From: Metabacillus lacus
GTDB taxonomy: Bacteria > Bacillota > Bacilli > Bacillales > Bacillaceae
Reading direction: 5' to 3'
Assembly (NCBI RefSeq): GCF_009674805.1
Contig: NZ_WKKI01000021.1
Coordinates: 1-60,167, forward strand
DNA length: 60,167 bases
Shown: piece after piece, positions 38,970 through 49,500 of the stretch
Numbering within the stretch: position 1 is the stretch's first letter
Layout of the letters: each line of letters starts with the position of its first letter
Notes under the pieces: generated by a model
Told to the model about the DNA's origin: nothing
The model's input: the letters and a program-made list of their open reading frames with translations, nothing else
The model's database searches: none
Position numbers and translations under genes: made by a program

Positions 38970-39050
38970 AATTGTAGAAACATGCGGTCACTGGGAAAAA
39001 CAACTGATTATTAGAATATGTAGCTATGGGATGAGGAAAAGGAGAAGACT

Positions 39051-39332
39051 TTGCTAAAGGAGTGGATAGAAAAAGTAGAGTTGCCCGTTGAGTTTAAAGA
39101 TGCAGGCGAGGCAAACGGGTATTATCACTTAAGCAGTCATTTTATTGCCATTCACAAGGACAGAAGCACGCTTCAGCAGCAGCTGTCCCTGCTTTATGCC
39201 AAATGCGCAAAATTCGACTGGGCAAAGAGCCGCATCAGAGAAGCGCAGGCGGAGGCAGTCGCGTATGTGGTCATGAATCATTTTGGTTATGATACGGGAG
39301 AGTACAGCTTTGGACACATTGCAGGGTGGAGC
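39051..39332 (+). pseudogene. Truncated LtrC/ArdC-like protein
   Basis: TTG start after AAAAGGAG. About 94 residues are recognisable, ending in EAQAEAVAYVVMNHFGYDTG and the FGHIAGWS segment typical of plasmid/ICE-borne LtrC- and ArdC-like proteins. There the similarity stops; the frame runs on to 39488 into unrelated hydrophobic sequence. The metalloprotease-like HExxH expected before this region is not visible. I read it as a broken fragment of a mobile-element gene. The region 39340-39740 to the right has no supported gene. Confidence 0.55.
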
Positions 39333-39744
39333 ATAGTATATTCTTTAGCTCTAGTAGTCTTCGAATTCATCATATGCAAATTCCGTTCAGACTTCATCTT
39401 TTCGCTGAGGCGCTGCTGCTGTAGCTGTACTTTTTGGCTCACTAGGAGCAAATTCCCCGAGGTTTTGATATTGATAATCGGTGCATAGCCCTTTTGCCTG
39501 TGATTTGGCACTGCAATTGTGTCCGCTCCTTTTTAATGCAATATGCAGTGAGGTTAGGATTATTGAATGTTGAGAACATTATTATCTTTTCTCGATAATA
39601 ATGTTTTAAAGAAGATTCATAGTAGCTGTATCTTACGATTCCCGTTATATGCCATTGATTTTTGGAAGCTGATTAAGAGCAGGATGTTTGACACTTTAGA
39701 TTTTTGATATCAATACATATCGTTCTCAGTTTAACATACACTTT

Positions 39745-40719
39745 TTATGTCGTTCCGTTTTCAATAAGTTCGATAGGAAGTATAAATTCAGAAGATAGGT
39801 TGTCTGTCTCACCATTAATCCTTTTGACCAAACGGTCTATTGCTGTCTTTCCTATTTCATATATTGGCTGCTTGATCGTTGATAACTCAGGAAGCAGCTT
39901 ACTTGTTGTTTCAGTTCCATCGTAGCCAATCACCTTAATATCTTCTGGAATTTGTTTTCCCTGTCTCTTAGCTTCGTTCATGAACATGGCAGCGAGGAGG
40001 TCATCACTTGCAAACATTCCATCGACATCCGGATAATCCCAAAACATTCGTCTTACAATGGGAGCAGGATCTTCATTTGTTGAAAATTCATAGATAATAG
40101 GATCTAGCATATTTTTAATCATTACATCTTCGTATGCCTTCCTTCTGAGGGCTGCAGGTGTTCTCAAATCTTTAGGACCGTTAATGTGAATAATCGTTTT
40201 GCAGCCCTTTTGAATAAGCAATTCAGTCGCTGACTTCCCTCCTTCATAATTATCGGAACCTACCACGGGAATCGTGTCTGATAAGTAATGATCAATTGAT
40301 ACGATTGGGAGCTCCTTTTTAGCTGAGTTCAGGACTCCGCGGTTATAAGTGACTGCTATCACACCATCCACCTGATTGCCAATAAGCATTTCAAGATATT
40401 TTTGTTCTTTATCTATTCTATTTTGGCTATTGCAGAGAAGAAGCTTATAGCCAAGAGATTCACACACATTTTCTATATGAAAGGTTAACTCTCCAAAGAA
40501 GGGATTACTAGTGTTTGGAACAATCAACCCAATAATATAGGTTCGTTTATGAAAGAGGGAGCGAGCTAAATCGTTTGGAATATATTGAATCTCCTTCATT
40601 GCTTTATACACTTTCTCCCTTGTTTGTTCACTTATATAACCACGATTATTTAACACGCGCGAAACAGTTGTTGGAGATACGCCAGCTGCTTTTGCCACGT
40701 CTTGAATATTGGGATTCAT
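39745..40719 (-). CDS. LacI-family repressor of the sucrose genes (ScrR-like)
   Basis: A 324-aa regulator. The HTH is at the N-terminus (NIQDVAKAAGVSPTTVSRVL, hinge YIPNDLARSLFHKRT), followed by a periplasmic-binding-type sugar domain (IIGLIVPNTSNPFFGEL, SDDLLAAMFMNEAKRQG, VIGYDGTETT). It is divergent from the sucrase gene, with a 176-nt region between them that carries an operator. It most likely represses sacA-fructokinase and is released by sucrose, fructose or a phosphate of them. Confidence 0.88.
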   Translation of the reverse strand: MNPNIQDVAKAAGVSPTTVSRVLNNRGYISEQTREKVYKAMKEIQYIPNDLARSLFHKRTYIIGLIVPNTSNPFFGELTFHIENVCESLGYKLLLCNSQNRIDKEQKYLEMLIGNQVDGVIAVTYNRGVLNSAKKELPIVSIDHYLSDTIPVVGSDNYEGGKSATELLIQKGCKTIIHINGPKDLRTPAALRRKAYEDVMIKNMLDPIIYEFSTNEDPAPIVRRMFWDYPDVDGMFASDDLLAAMFMNEAKRQGKQIPEDIKVIGYDGTETTSKLLPELSTIKQPIYEIGKTAIDRLVKRINGETDNLSSEFILPIELIENGTT

Positions 40720-40817
40720 AAATGTACCTCCTTTTCAAATTCATGTATATTTTAAAGTGGAATATTGGCTTCATGTTTTTATCATATCTTAAAGTAACTG
40801 ATTATTTCAAAAAAATT

Positions 40818-40846
40818 TTGACTTATGAAACCGGTTGACATAAAAT
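40818..40846 (+). promoter_or_regulatory. Promoter of the sucrase operon with LacI-type operator in the spacer
   Basis: TTGACT (40818-40823) and TAAAAT (40841-40846) are 17 nt apart. The operator TGAAACCGGTTGACA (40826-40840, centre AACCGGTT) fills the spacer exactly, resembling ScrR operators. Binding would block polymerase directly. Confidence 0.7.
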
Positions 40847-40895
40847 TCAAGGAAAGCGATAAATTTTATGCTATAGAATAGTTAGGAGGACAACT

Positions 40896-42353
40896 ATGAC
40901 TGGTACAGTGAATTTGCAGCAGGCAGAGGAAGCAATCAACAAAGCAAAAAAAGAGGTGAATAACCGCTTTCGGCTAGGATATCATATTATGGCTCCGGCT
41001 AACTGGATCAACGACCCAAATGGCTTTGTTCAATTTAAAGGAGCCTTTCATGTTTTCTATCAGCACCATCCATACAGTACAGACTGGGGACCAATGCATT
41101 GGGGACATGTCATAAGCAAGGATCTCGTAAACTGGGAGCACCTTCCCATCGCACTTGCTCCTGGCGATTATTGCGATAAAGATGGATGCTTCTCAGGCAG
41201 TGCTGTAGATAACGACGGGGAACTTACCCTCATTTATACCGGTCATCATTATGTAGATAAAGACAAAGATTTGTTTTATCAAAATCAAAATATAGCTGTT
41301 TCTTCGGATGGTGTTCATTTTGATAAAGTAATAGAAAATCCAGTCATTTCTGCACCTCCTCCAGACAGTTCCCAACACTTTCGTGATCCCAAGGTGTGGA
41401 AACATGAAGATCATTGGTATATGGTTGTCGGCAATTCTTCAAAAGATGAGACCGGAAGAGTCATTTTATACCGTTCTATCAATCTTAGAAACTGGGACTA
41501 TATCGGTGTTCTTGCAGAGAGTGACGGAACAAACGGATATATGTGGGAATGCCCGGATTTCTTTGAGATTGGAGGTAAATACGTTCTCATGATTTCCCCT
41601 CAGGGTATGGATGCAAAAGACGACTGTTATAACAATCTGTTTCAAACCGGTTATCTGGTAGGTGATTATTCATACGATACGAACACTTTTAACCATGGTG
41701 CTTTTAAAGAGCTTGATTATGGACATGATTTTTATGCAGTTCAAACTCTTAAAGATGACAATGGACGCCGTATTGCCATTGGCTGGATGGATATGTGGGA
41801 GTCGTATATGCCCACCAAAGAAGATGGCTGGTGCGGTGCTCTGACACTTCCAAGGGAAATTACTCTAGATGGACAGGATCGCATTAGGATGAATCCTGTT
41901 GATGAGCTTGAACTGCTTCGTCTGGACGAAAATACAATATGTCATAAAAAGGTCACTTCCAAAAGTATTGCTGCTGAAACAACTGAAGACTTGCTAGAGA
42001 TCAAAGCCGTTATAGACCTGGCCTCTTCAAACACTAAGAATATTCAAATGAAAATTTCTTATTCGTGCGGCCAGCATACACTTATTACATATGATGCTGA
42101 AAGAGAAAAGCTGATATTATCTGTGGCTGGTGGCAAGGGTTTACGAAGTGTCGCTCTTAAAAACAGCGGCCAGCTTTTACTGAGAATATATTTGGACCGC
42201 TCTTCTATTGAAATTTTCGCTAATCATGGGGAAGCAACGATGACAAGCAGGATCTACCCTGAAGGTAACCGACGAGAACTTACACTTTTATCAAATGGTG
42301 AATTCACTGTAAATGAATTCACATACTGGAAGCTTAAGGATATTTGGAAGTGA
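40896..42353 (+). CDS. sacA: Sucrose-6-phosphate hydrolase / invertase (GH32)
   Basis: A 485-aa cytoplasmic GH32 enzyme without signal peptide. WINDPNG has the nucleophile Asp40, FRDPK the transition-state Asp164, and MWECPDFF the acid/base Glu218. A C-terminal beta-sandwich domain follows (IYLDRSSIEIFANHGEATMTSR). It cleaves the beta-fructosidic bond of sucrose, sucrose-6-phosphate or short fructans. AGGAGG lies 7 nt before the ATG. No sucrose PTS gene is nearby, so it may act on sugars imported by the ABC system at 49.7 kb. The scrB name is equally possible. Confidence 0.92.
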   Translation: MTGTVNLQQAEEAINKAKKEVNNRFRLGYHIMAPANWINDPNGFVQFKGAFHVFYQHHPYSTDWGPMHWGHVISKDLVNWEHLPIALAPGDYCDKDGCFSGSAVDNDGELTLIYTGHHYVDKDKDLFYQNQNIAVSSDGVHFDKVIENPVISAPPPDSSQHFRDPKVWKHEDHWYMVVGNSSKDETGRVILYRSINLRNWDYIGVLAESDGTNGYMWECPDFFEIGGKYVLMISPQGMDAKDDCYNNLFQTGYLVGDYSYDTNTFNHGAFKELDYGHDFYAVQTLKDDNGRRIAIGWMDMWESYMPTKEDGWCGALTLPREITLDGQDRIRMNPVDELELLRLDENTICHKKVTSKSIAAETTEDLLEIKAVIDLASSNTKNIQMKISYSCGQHTLITYDAEREKLILSVAGGKGLRSVALKNSGQLLLRIYLDRSSIEIFANHGEATMTSRIYPEGNRRELTLLSNGEFTVNEFTYWKLKDIWK

Positions 42354-42401
42354 GAGAGAATCTTTAGAGACAAATATTCAAACAGATTGAGGTGTTAAGG
42401 C

Positions 42402-43406
42402 ATGAGAAAAGTATATTGTATCGGCGAAACGCTAATAGACTTTATTTCTCTTGATAAAAACAAAACGTTAAAGAGTTCCGGTGCTTTTTCAAAAGCTGCC
42501 GGCGGCGCACCGATGAATGCAGCTATAGCAGTAGCAAAGTATGGAGGGCACTCGGTTATGCTGACCAAAGTAGCAAACGACTCTTTTGGAGAATTTTTAC
42601 TGCATGTGATGTCCTCCAATGGAGTCGATATTTCCCATATTGTTAGAACAGACGAAGGAGAAACCGGACTTGCGTTTGTCTCTTTAGGTGAAGATGGTGA
42701 ACGAACATTTTCCTTTTATCGAAAGAACGCTGCTGATTTGCTTCTCTCGCCAGAAGAAGTGGGAGACATCCGATTTCAGGAAGGAGATTTTCTTCATTTC
42801 TGCTCCGTTGATTTAGTTGAAAGTCCATTGAAGCAAACTCATATTGAATTAATAAATAAAGTAAGAAGTGCTGGTGGTGTTGTATGTTTTGATGTAAACG
42901 TCAGGACCGCTCTTTGGCCTGATGAAACAATGTGCCGAAATACAATCCTGCAATTCATCACTAAAGCTGACATAATCAAAGTATCCAGCGAAGAACTTGA
43001 ATTTGTTTCTGGGATTACAAATGAGGAAGACGCAATCCACTCCCTTTTAAACGGGCACGTAAAAGCGGTTGTTTACAGAAAAGGCAACGAGGGTGCAGCA
43101 ATTTACATTAAAGACGAAAGAGTGTATGAACATCCTGGATTCAGAGTAACGCCTGTTGATACAACAGGAGCAGGAGATGCCTTTATTGGGAGTTTTTTAA
43201 GAGAGCTTGCGATGTTAAATACAACTCCTTCCAATCTTACTAAACTTTTGCATACCCATCATAACAGATTGCTGATCTTTGCTAATGCAAGCGGTGCTTT
43301 GGCGGCAACTGTGAAAGGAGCAATTGACTCGGCACCAGGAAGAGCAGGTGTAATGGAATTTATAAAAACGATGCATGAGCAGTCTCCTAATTATAAATCT
43401 TGGTAA
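42402..43406 (+). CDS. Fructokinase (PfkB/ribokinase family)
   Basis: A 334-aa sugar kinase. N-terminal YCIGETLIDF, AAGGAPMNAAIAVAKYGG (sugar-binding di-Gly) and the C-terminal DTTGAGDAFIGSF with catalytic Asp259 define a PfkB kinase. It phosphorylates the free fructose made by SacA. TTGAGGTG precedes the ATG. It lies 48 nt after sacA, on one transcript. Confidence 0.92.
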   Translation: MRKVYCIGETLIDFISLDKNKTLKSSGAFSKAAGGAPMNAAIAVAKYGGHSVMLTKVANDSFGEFLLHVMSSNGVDISHIVRTDEGETGLAFVSLGEDGERTFSFYRKNAADLLLSPEEVGDIRFQEGDFLHFCSVDLVESPLKQTHIELINKVRSAGGVVCFDVNVRTALWPDETMCRNTILQFITKADIIKVSSEELEFVSGITNEEDAIHSLLNGHVKAVVYRKGNEGAAIYIKDERVYEHPGFRVTPVDTTGAGDAFIGSFLRELAMLNTTPSNLTKLLHTHHNRLLIFANASGALAATVKGAIDSAPGRAGVMEFIKTMHEQSPNYKSW

Positions 43407-43492
43407 TGGGTTTTATTAGAAGTACTGAAAGGAGGGGATAAGCTTTTCTAACAAGCTCTAAAATGTAAGTGTTTTATTCTTAATCTTTTATA

Positions 43493-43520
43493 CGTAATCG
43501 ATTACGCGAAAACGATTTCC
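43493..43520. promoter_or_regulatory. LacI-type operator and cre-like site before the fructanase gene
   Basis: CGTAATCGATTACG (43493-43506) is a perfect palindrome whose 12-bp core GTAATCGATTAC recurs twice before the permease gene. CGAAAACGATTTCC (43507-43520) matches the CcpA cre consensus TGWAANCGNTNWCA at 12 of 14 positions. Both lie 30-55 nt before the start codon. Confidence 0.8.
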
Positions 43521-43547
43521 TTGAAGTTTTATATTAGGAGGCCACAT

Positions 43548-46500
43548 ATGAAAAAGTTATTAATTCTAGTTCTCTCTTTCTTTCTGGTTATATCTAGTTT
43601 GGAGTTCAGCTTTTCTGATAAACGGGTTCAAGCGGCAGAAACGATTACGAATCCAAGCTTTGAAACTGGCGACCTGTCAGGATGGAGCGTCGTAAGCGGT
43701 AATGCCTTTAGCCCTGCAGACGTTGCTTCAGAAAATGAGTATTGGAGTAAAACGCCATTTAATCAGAGTAATCTCTGGCATATTTGGGGAGGTAGAGGCA
43801 ATGATTCGAAGGTTGGGGTTATGGAATCAGAAACCTTTACTCTGGGCGGAGACGGGAAAATAAATGTTTTAACAGGTGGTAATAAAGATCTTTCAAACTT
43901 ATATGTTGCGCTAGTACGTGAATCAGACGGTCAGGAACTATTAAAAGCAACGGGCAGCGGATCTGAGACATTCGCTAAAGTAGAGTTGAACGCAGCTGCT
44001 TATGTGGGAACCGTAGTGAAGTTTAAGGTAGTAGATAAGTCCAATTCTGGTCATATAAACGTTGATGATTTCAATGTACCTCCAACGCCTTCTCTTCACG
44101 GACATACAGAACCAGCATTATATAACCATGATTTTGAATATACGTCGTTGACACCTAATCAGATCAAAGGCTGGAAAGTGATAAGCGGGGATGCTTTTAC
44201 TCCCGAGAGTTTAGTAAGGGAAAAACATGCTGGTAAAGGAGATTCGTTTGGCCACATGGGTTCTAAGCATTTATGGAGCTTTAAAGACGGAGGTGACGCA
44301 CAGACCGGAGAAATCAAATCGGAGAATTTTACTGTTGGAGGAAATGGAGGCATAGATTTTCTGGTTAGCGGAGGAGAAGATCTTGAAAAGCTGTATGTGG
44401 CACTTGTAAGAGAATCCGATGGTAAAGAACTTTTCCAAACTACCGGTGGAAATTCGGAACGGTATCAGCGTGTATTTTGGGATGCGTCTCCGTATGTCGG
44501 TCAAGTTGTTTCTATTAGGGTGATAGATAAGGCGACAGGCGAATTTGGCCATATCAATGCAGACGATTTTCATGTCTTAAACTCTAAATTTGGCGGTGGG
44601 ATATTTGGCCAGTGGAGTTTAAATGAGGGATCGGGAAAAGTAACGAAGGATCAGACAACGGGATTATCCAATCAGATAAATTATCATCTATCTAAGGGTG
44701 CTTACCAAATTGCAAAGGATCCGTTATGGAGACAAGACGGCATTTCTGGAAGTGCCCTACTTTTTGACGGGTATTCAACATGGCTTGAACGTTCTCCAAG
44801 CGAAACTCCTTCTCCAGATTCTTTCATGACGATTGAAGGCTGGGTTGCACCGCGTAACTTTGAACATGGTGACGAAGGGCGTATTTCTGCAATTATCAGT
44901 CAGCATAATCGTGAAGAAAAAACCGGATATGTTTTAGGGAATTATAGGCATGGAACATGGGGGCTACAATTTGGAACAGGAAAAGAATGGCGTGAAGTCA
45001 TGTCGGACGGTGTTTTACCCCTTAATGAATGGTCATATATCGCTGCCACTTTCGATAGTGTTAAGGGGGAAGTGATTCTTTATCTAAATGGGGAGAAAGT
45101 AGCATCTGAAAATTTTCCAATTGGGGAAAAAATAAAAAAAAGCAACGAAAAGTTGATGATTGGAAAAAATAATCAGGGTATGTGGTTATATGGTTTTACT
45201 ATGAACATGTACAGCGGATTACTCGATGAACTGAAGTTGCGAAACAACGTTTTAACTCCGGGGGAAATCAAGAATCAGTACAATACTTACTTACAAGCTC
45301 TGGGAGGAAATTTGCCCACTCCAGACATGAGAATGGATCGGAGTCTCTTGGCAAACGACAAGCATCGTCCTCAATTTCATCCATCACCGCCAAACCATTG
45401 GGGGAATGAGCCAGGTGGACCCATTTATTTTAATGGACAATACCATATGTTTTATCAAAGTAATCCACGCGGACCATTTTGGAACCATATTAGATGGGGA
45501 CATCTTATAAGTGAGGATATGGTTCGGTGGAGAGATGCAGAGGATCCCGTCATTCCGGGACGGCAAGATACAGATCCAGATGGCGCCTGGGCGGGCGGAG
45601 CTGTAGTGGATGATACAAATACACCGGTGATTTTTTATACAGCCGGTGATGATCGAGATTCACCAAATCAGAGAATTAACATTGCGAGAAGCCAATTCCC
45701 TAAGGATGGAGACAATGATCTGAACAAATGGGAAAAAAATCAGGGAGTCGTCCTTGAACAAAAGGCTGGAGAAGGAGTTAGAGGAGAGTTCAGAGATCCG
45801 TTCGTGTTTAAAGATGGGGATATTTGGTTTATGCTCGTTACGTCAGGTAAAGAAGACGCAGGTGGCAATCCGATTGGCGGAACAGCTCTTGTTTATTCCA
45901 CTAAAGACCCCAGTTTTAAAGATTGGCAATTTAAAGGAGATCTCTTTGTAGGTGACTCTAATACCTACCCTTTAACAGGAAGGGTTTGGGAACTCCCTAT
46001 ACTTCTGCCGCTTGGGAATACAGGGAAGTACATTTTTCTGATTAACCCTGCCAAAATGGAAAGAGATGAATTTCAATCAAGATATACATGGTATTGGATT
46101 GGAACATGGGATAGGGAAAAAGCAAAATTCACACCGGATACTATGAAGCCTGAGCTGCTGGATGTTGGGGATCACTTTACTGGACCAGCTGGACTTATTA
46201 CACCGGATGGTCGGACAGTCATTCATAGTATTACACAGGGCAGGCGAACGGCAATGCAGGATTATGATGCCGGGTTTGCACACAATTACGGTTTGCCAAC
46301 TGAGGTATTTTTAAAGAGTAACGGTAAGCTGGGAATTAAGCCCTTAAATGAATTGGCATCATTAAGAGGAAATCAGCTGCTAAATATCAACTCCGATACA
46401 ACATTTACGGAAGCAAACCAGCAACTTGGCAATGTAAAAGGTGACATGTTTGAAGTCGAGTTAGTGCTTGATCAAGGTTCAGCAAATGAGGCAGGACTCA

Positions 46501-49500
46501 GCGTTAAGCGATCTCCAAGAGGAGAAGAAGAAACAACTGTTTTTTATAAACGCAGCAGTAGGGAGTTTTTTGTTGACAGAACGAAGTCAAGTCTTAATCC
46601 AGATGTAGAGAAATGGTACCAAGGAGGCATTGCTGATATCGGAAATGAGAATATTACACTTAGACTATTTGTCGACCGGTCAGAGATCAATGCTTATCTG
46701 AATGAAACGAAGGCACTTACAACAAGGGCATATCCTGAAAGGAATGATTCAACGGGATTGAGGCTGTGGGCAAATGCCAATGCAGAAACAGTCAAGGTGA
46801 AATCATTGAAAATCTGGGAGATGAAATCAGCTTATCCTAAAGTTAGTACAACAGGTGCAGCCTTAAAGCCATCCAGTCTTCAATTAAAAGCAGGTGATAC
46901 AGAACGACTTACTCCAGTCATATCACCTTCTAATGCGGCGAATAAAGATGTTATCTGGAAATCCAGTAACCCATCCATTGCAGAAGTTGTAAATGGCAAG
47001 GTAAAAGGAAAAGCCAAGGGTACTGCGATTATCTCAATAAAGACAAGAGATGGGCAATTTTCTGCCAGTAGCACCGTTACGGTCGTGCCTGAACCTGTAC
47101 ATGGTTCTCTAGTAAACCATGACTTTGAAACTGGTGATTTATCAGGGTGGACCATTGAAAGCGGTGATGCCTTCTCTGCGCTGGATGTAACAGCGAGGAC
47201 TGATTGGGGGTGGGGCGGACCGTTTAATCAACATGAATCCTATCACTTATTTGGCTTAGATGAAGGAACAGACAGCCAGACGGGTGTTCTGAGATCTCAT
47301 TTGTTTAAGCTTGGCGGAAACGGTCAGATTGACTTTCTCTTGTCGGGAGGAAATGACATATATAATCTTTATGTTGCTCTTGTAAGAGCATCCGATGGGA
47401 AAGAAGTCTTAAAAGCCACCGGCGGCAATAGAGAAGGATATCAGCGTATCCACTGGGATGCCTCTGAGTATATTGGAATTGAGTTTTATATAAAAGTAGT
47501 TGACAAGGCATCAGGAGGCTGGGGTCATATTAATGTTGATGACGTAAACGTTCCGGTTGAGCCGCCTCCTAAAACAAGTATAGCCAATCCAGACTTTGAA
47601 ACAGGTACACTCGAAGGCTGGACTGTTGTCGGAGATGCATTTAAACAAGCAGATGTCGTTAAGGACGAAGGATGGAGCTGGGAATGCTGTTTCGAGCAAA
47701 ACAAGCAATATCACTTATGGGGGTTCAAAGACGGCGGAGATGCACAAACCGGAGAGTTGAAATCTGAAACGTTTACCCTTTCAGGATCCGGCTGGATAGA
47801 CTTTCTTATTGGAGGAGGGAAAAATATTGATCAGCTCTATGTTGCTTTAGTCCGTTCTTCAGATGATAAAGAACTCATGAAGGCGACAGGAAGAAATGAA
47901 GAGAAATACTCGAGGGTATATTGGAATGCTTCCCAATTTGCAGGAGAGCAGGTTTATATAAAAGTTGTGGATCGTGCAGAGGGGGGATTTGGACATCTAA
48001 ACTTGGATGATTTTAACGTACACAATAAGGATGAAGATTTATTTACCAAATCCTCTTATACAGAGTTAAGACCAAAATTTCATTATACATCCGAACGTAA
48101 TTGGTTGAATGATCCCAACGGTCTTGTGTATTTTGAAGGAGAATACCACATGTTTTATCAGCATAATCCAACGGGAACTTCGTGGGGACCGATGCACTGG
48201 GGCCACGCAGTAAGCAGGGATTTGGTTAACTGGAAGAGACTACCTATGGCGATAGAATCCGATAACAATGGCTTTATATGGTCCGGCAGCGTAGTTGTAG
48301 ATTATAACAATACAGCAGGATTTGGCACGAATACGATGATTGCATTATACACCCAGGAAAAAGGGGGAAATCAGGTTCAAAGCATGGCTGTCAGTAACAA
48401 CAAAGGACGCACATGGAAAAAAGTTGGTGATAATCCAGTGCTTACTAATGGAGATAACCTTCCTGTTTTCCGGGATCCGAAGGTATTCTGGCATGCCCAG
48501 ACAAACAAGTGGATCATGCTCCTTGCAGCTGAGAATAGTCAAAGGGAACAATTTGTTAAAATCTATACATCTTTAAATTTAAAGAATTGGACCTTTGCCA
48601 GTGACTTTGGAAAAGCAGATGGTTCACATGGCGGTGTTTGGGAGGTTCCAGATTTATTTGAACTTCCGGTAGAAGGGAGTCCGGGTCTCAAGAAGTGGGT
48701 GATGGCAGTAAGTCTAAGTGAAGGGATGCCAGCAGGGGGTTCTGGGGTCCAATATTTTGTTGGGACATTTGATGGAGTGACATTTAAAAATGAAAATTCT
48801 CCTGGTACGATTCTGTATGCTGATTATGGTGCAGATAATTATGCGCCATTAACTTTTAATCATATCCCTGAGTCAGATGGCAGAAGAATTTTAATTGGGT
48901 GGATGAATAATTGGAGATATGGCCAAGGAACACCGGCCTCCATCTGGAGGAGCGGAATGACTGTCCCGAGGGAATTGAAACTTGTCAATGTGCCAAATCA
49001 GGGTATAAGGCTTTCTCAAACTCCCGTTAAAGAACTGAACTCTTTACGCGGGCAGGCTCAGACGTGGTCAAACCAGACCATTCAATCCGGAGGGCCTAAC
49101 CTTTTGTCCAATGTAAAGGGAACAGCGTTAGAAATGATAGTTGAATTCGATGCAGGAACAGCAACTGCAGAAGAGTTTGGCTTAAAGGTTAGAAAGGGAA
49201 AAAACACTTTTACTTCAATTGCTTACAACCATAAATTAAAATCATTAATTGTGGATCGAACCAAATCAGGTGAGACAAGTTTTGCTGAAGGCTTTGGTGC
49301 AAAGCACACCGTTTCAATGCAGCCGGTTGAAGGTAAAATAGGTCTTCGCTTACTGATTGATCAAACTTCTGTGGAGGTTTTTGCCAATGACGGCCAAGTT
49401 GTTATGACAGATCAAATCTTTCCATATCCCAACAGTGACGGACTGGAACTTTACTCAACAAATGGAAGTGTTAAAGTAACTAGCCTTACAGTGTATCCAA

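Noticed and set aside
39287-39511. Minus-strand open frames opposite the end of the LtrC/ArdC-like fragment
   Set aside because: Two frames give plausible-looking peptides, but neither has a supported start or a recognised family, and one has early stops; it may be a relic but cannot be shown.
41019-41025. SacA as another NEP-type GH32 enzyme
   Set aside because: The motif at Asp40 reads WINDPNG, so this enzyme is canonical.
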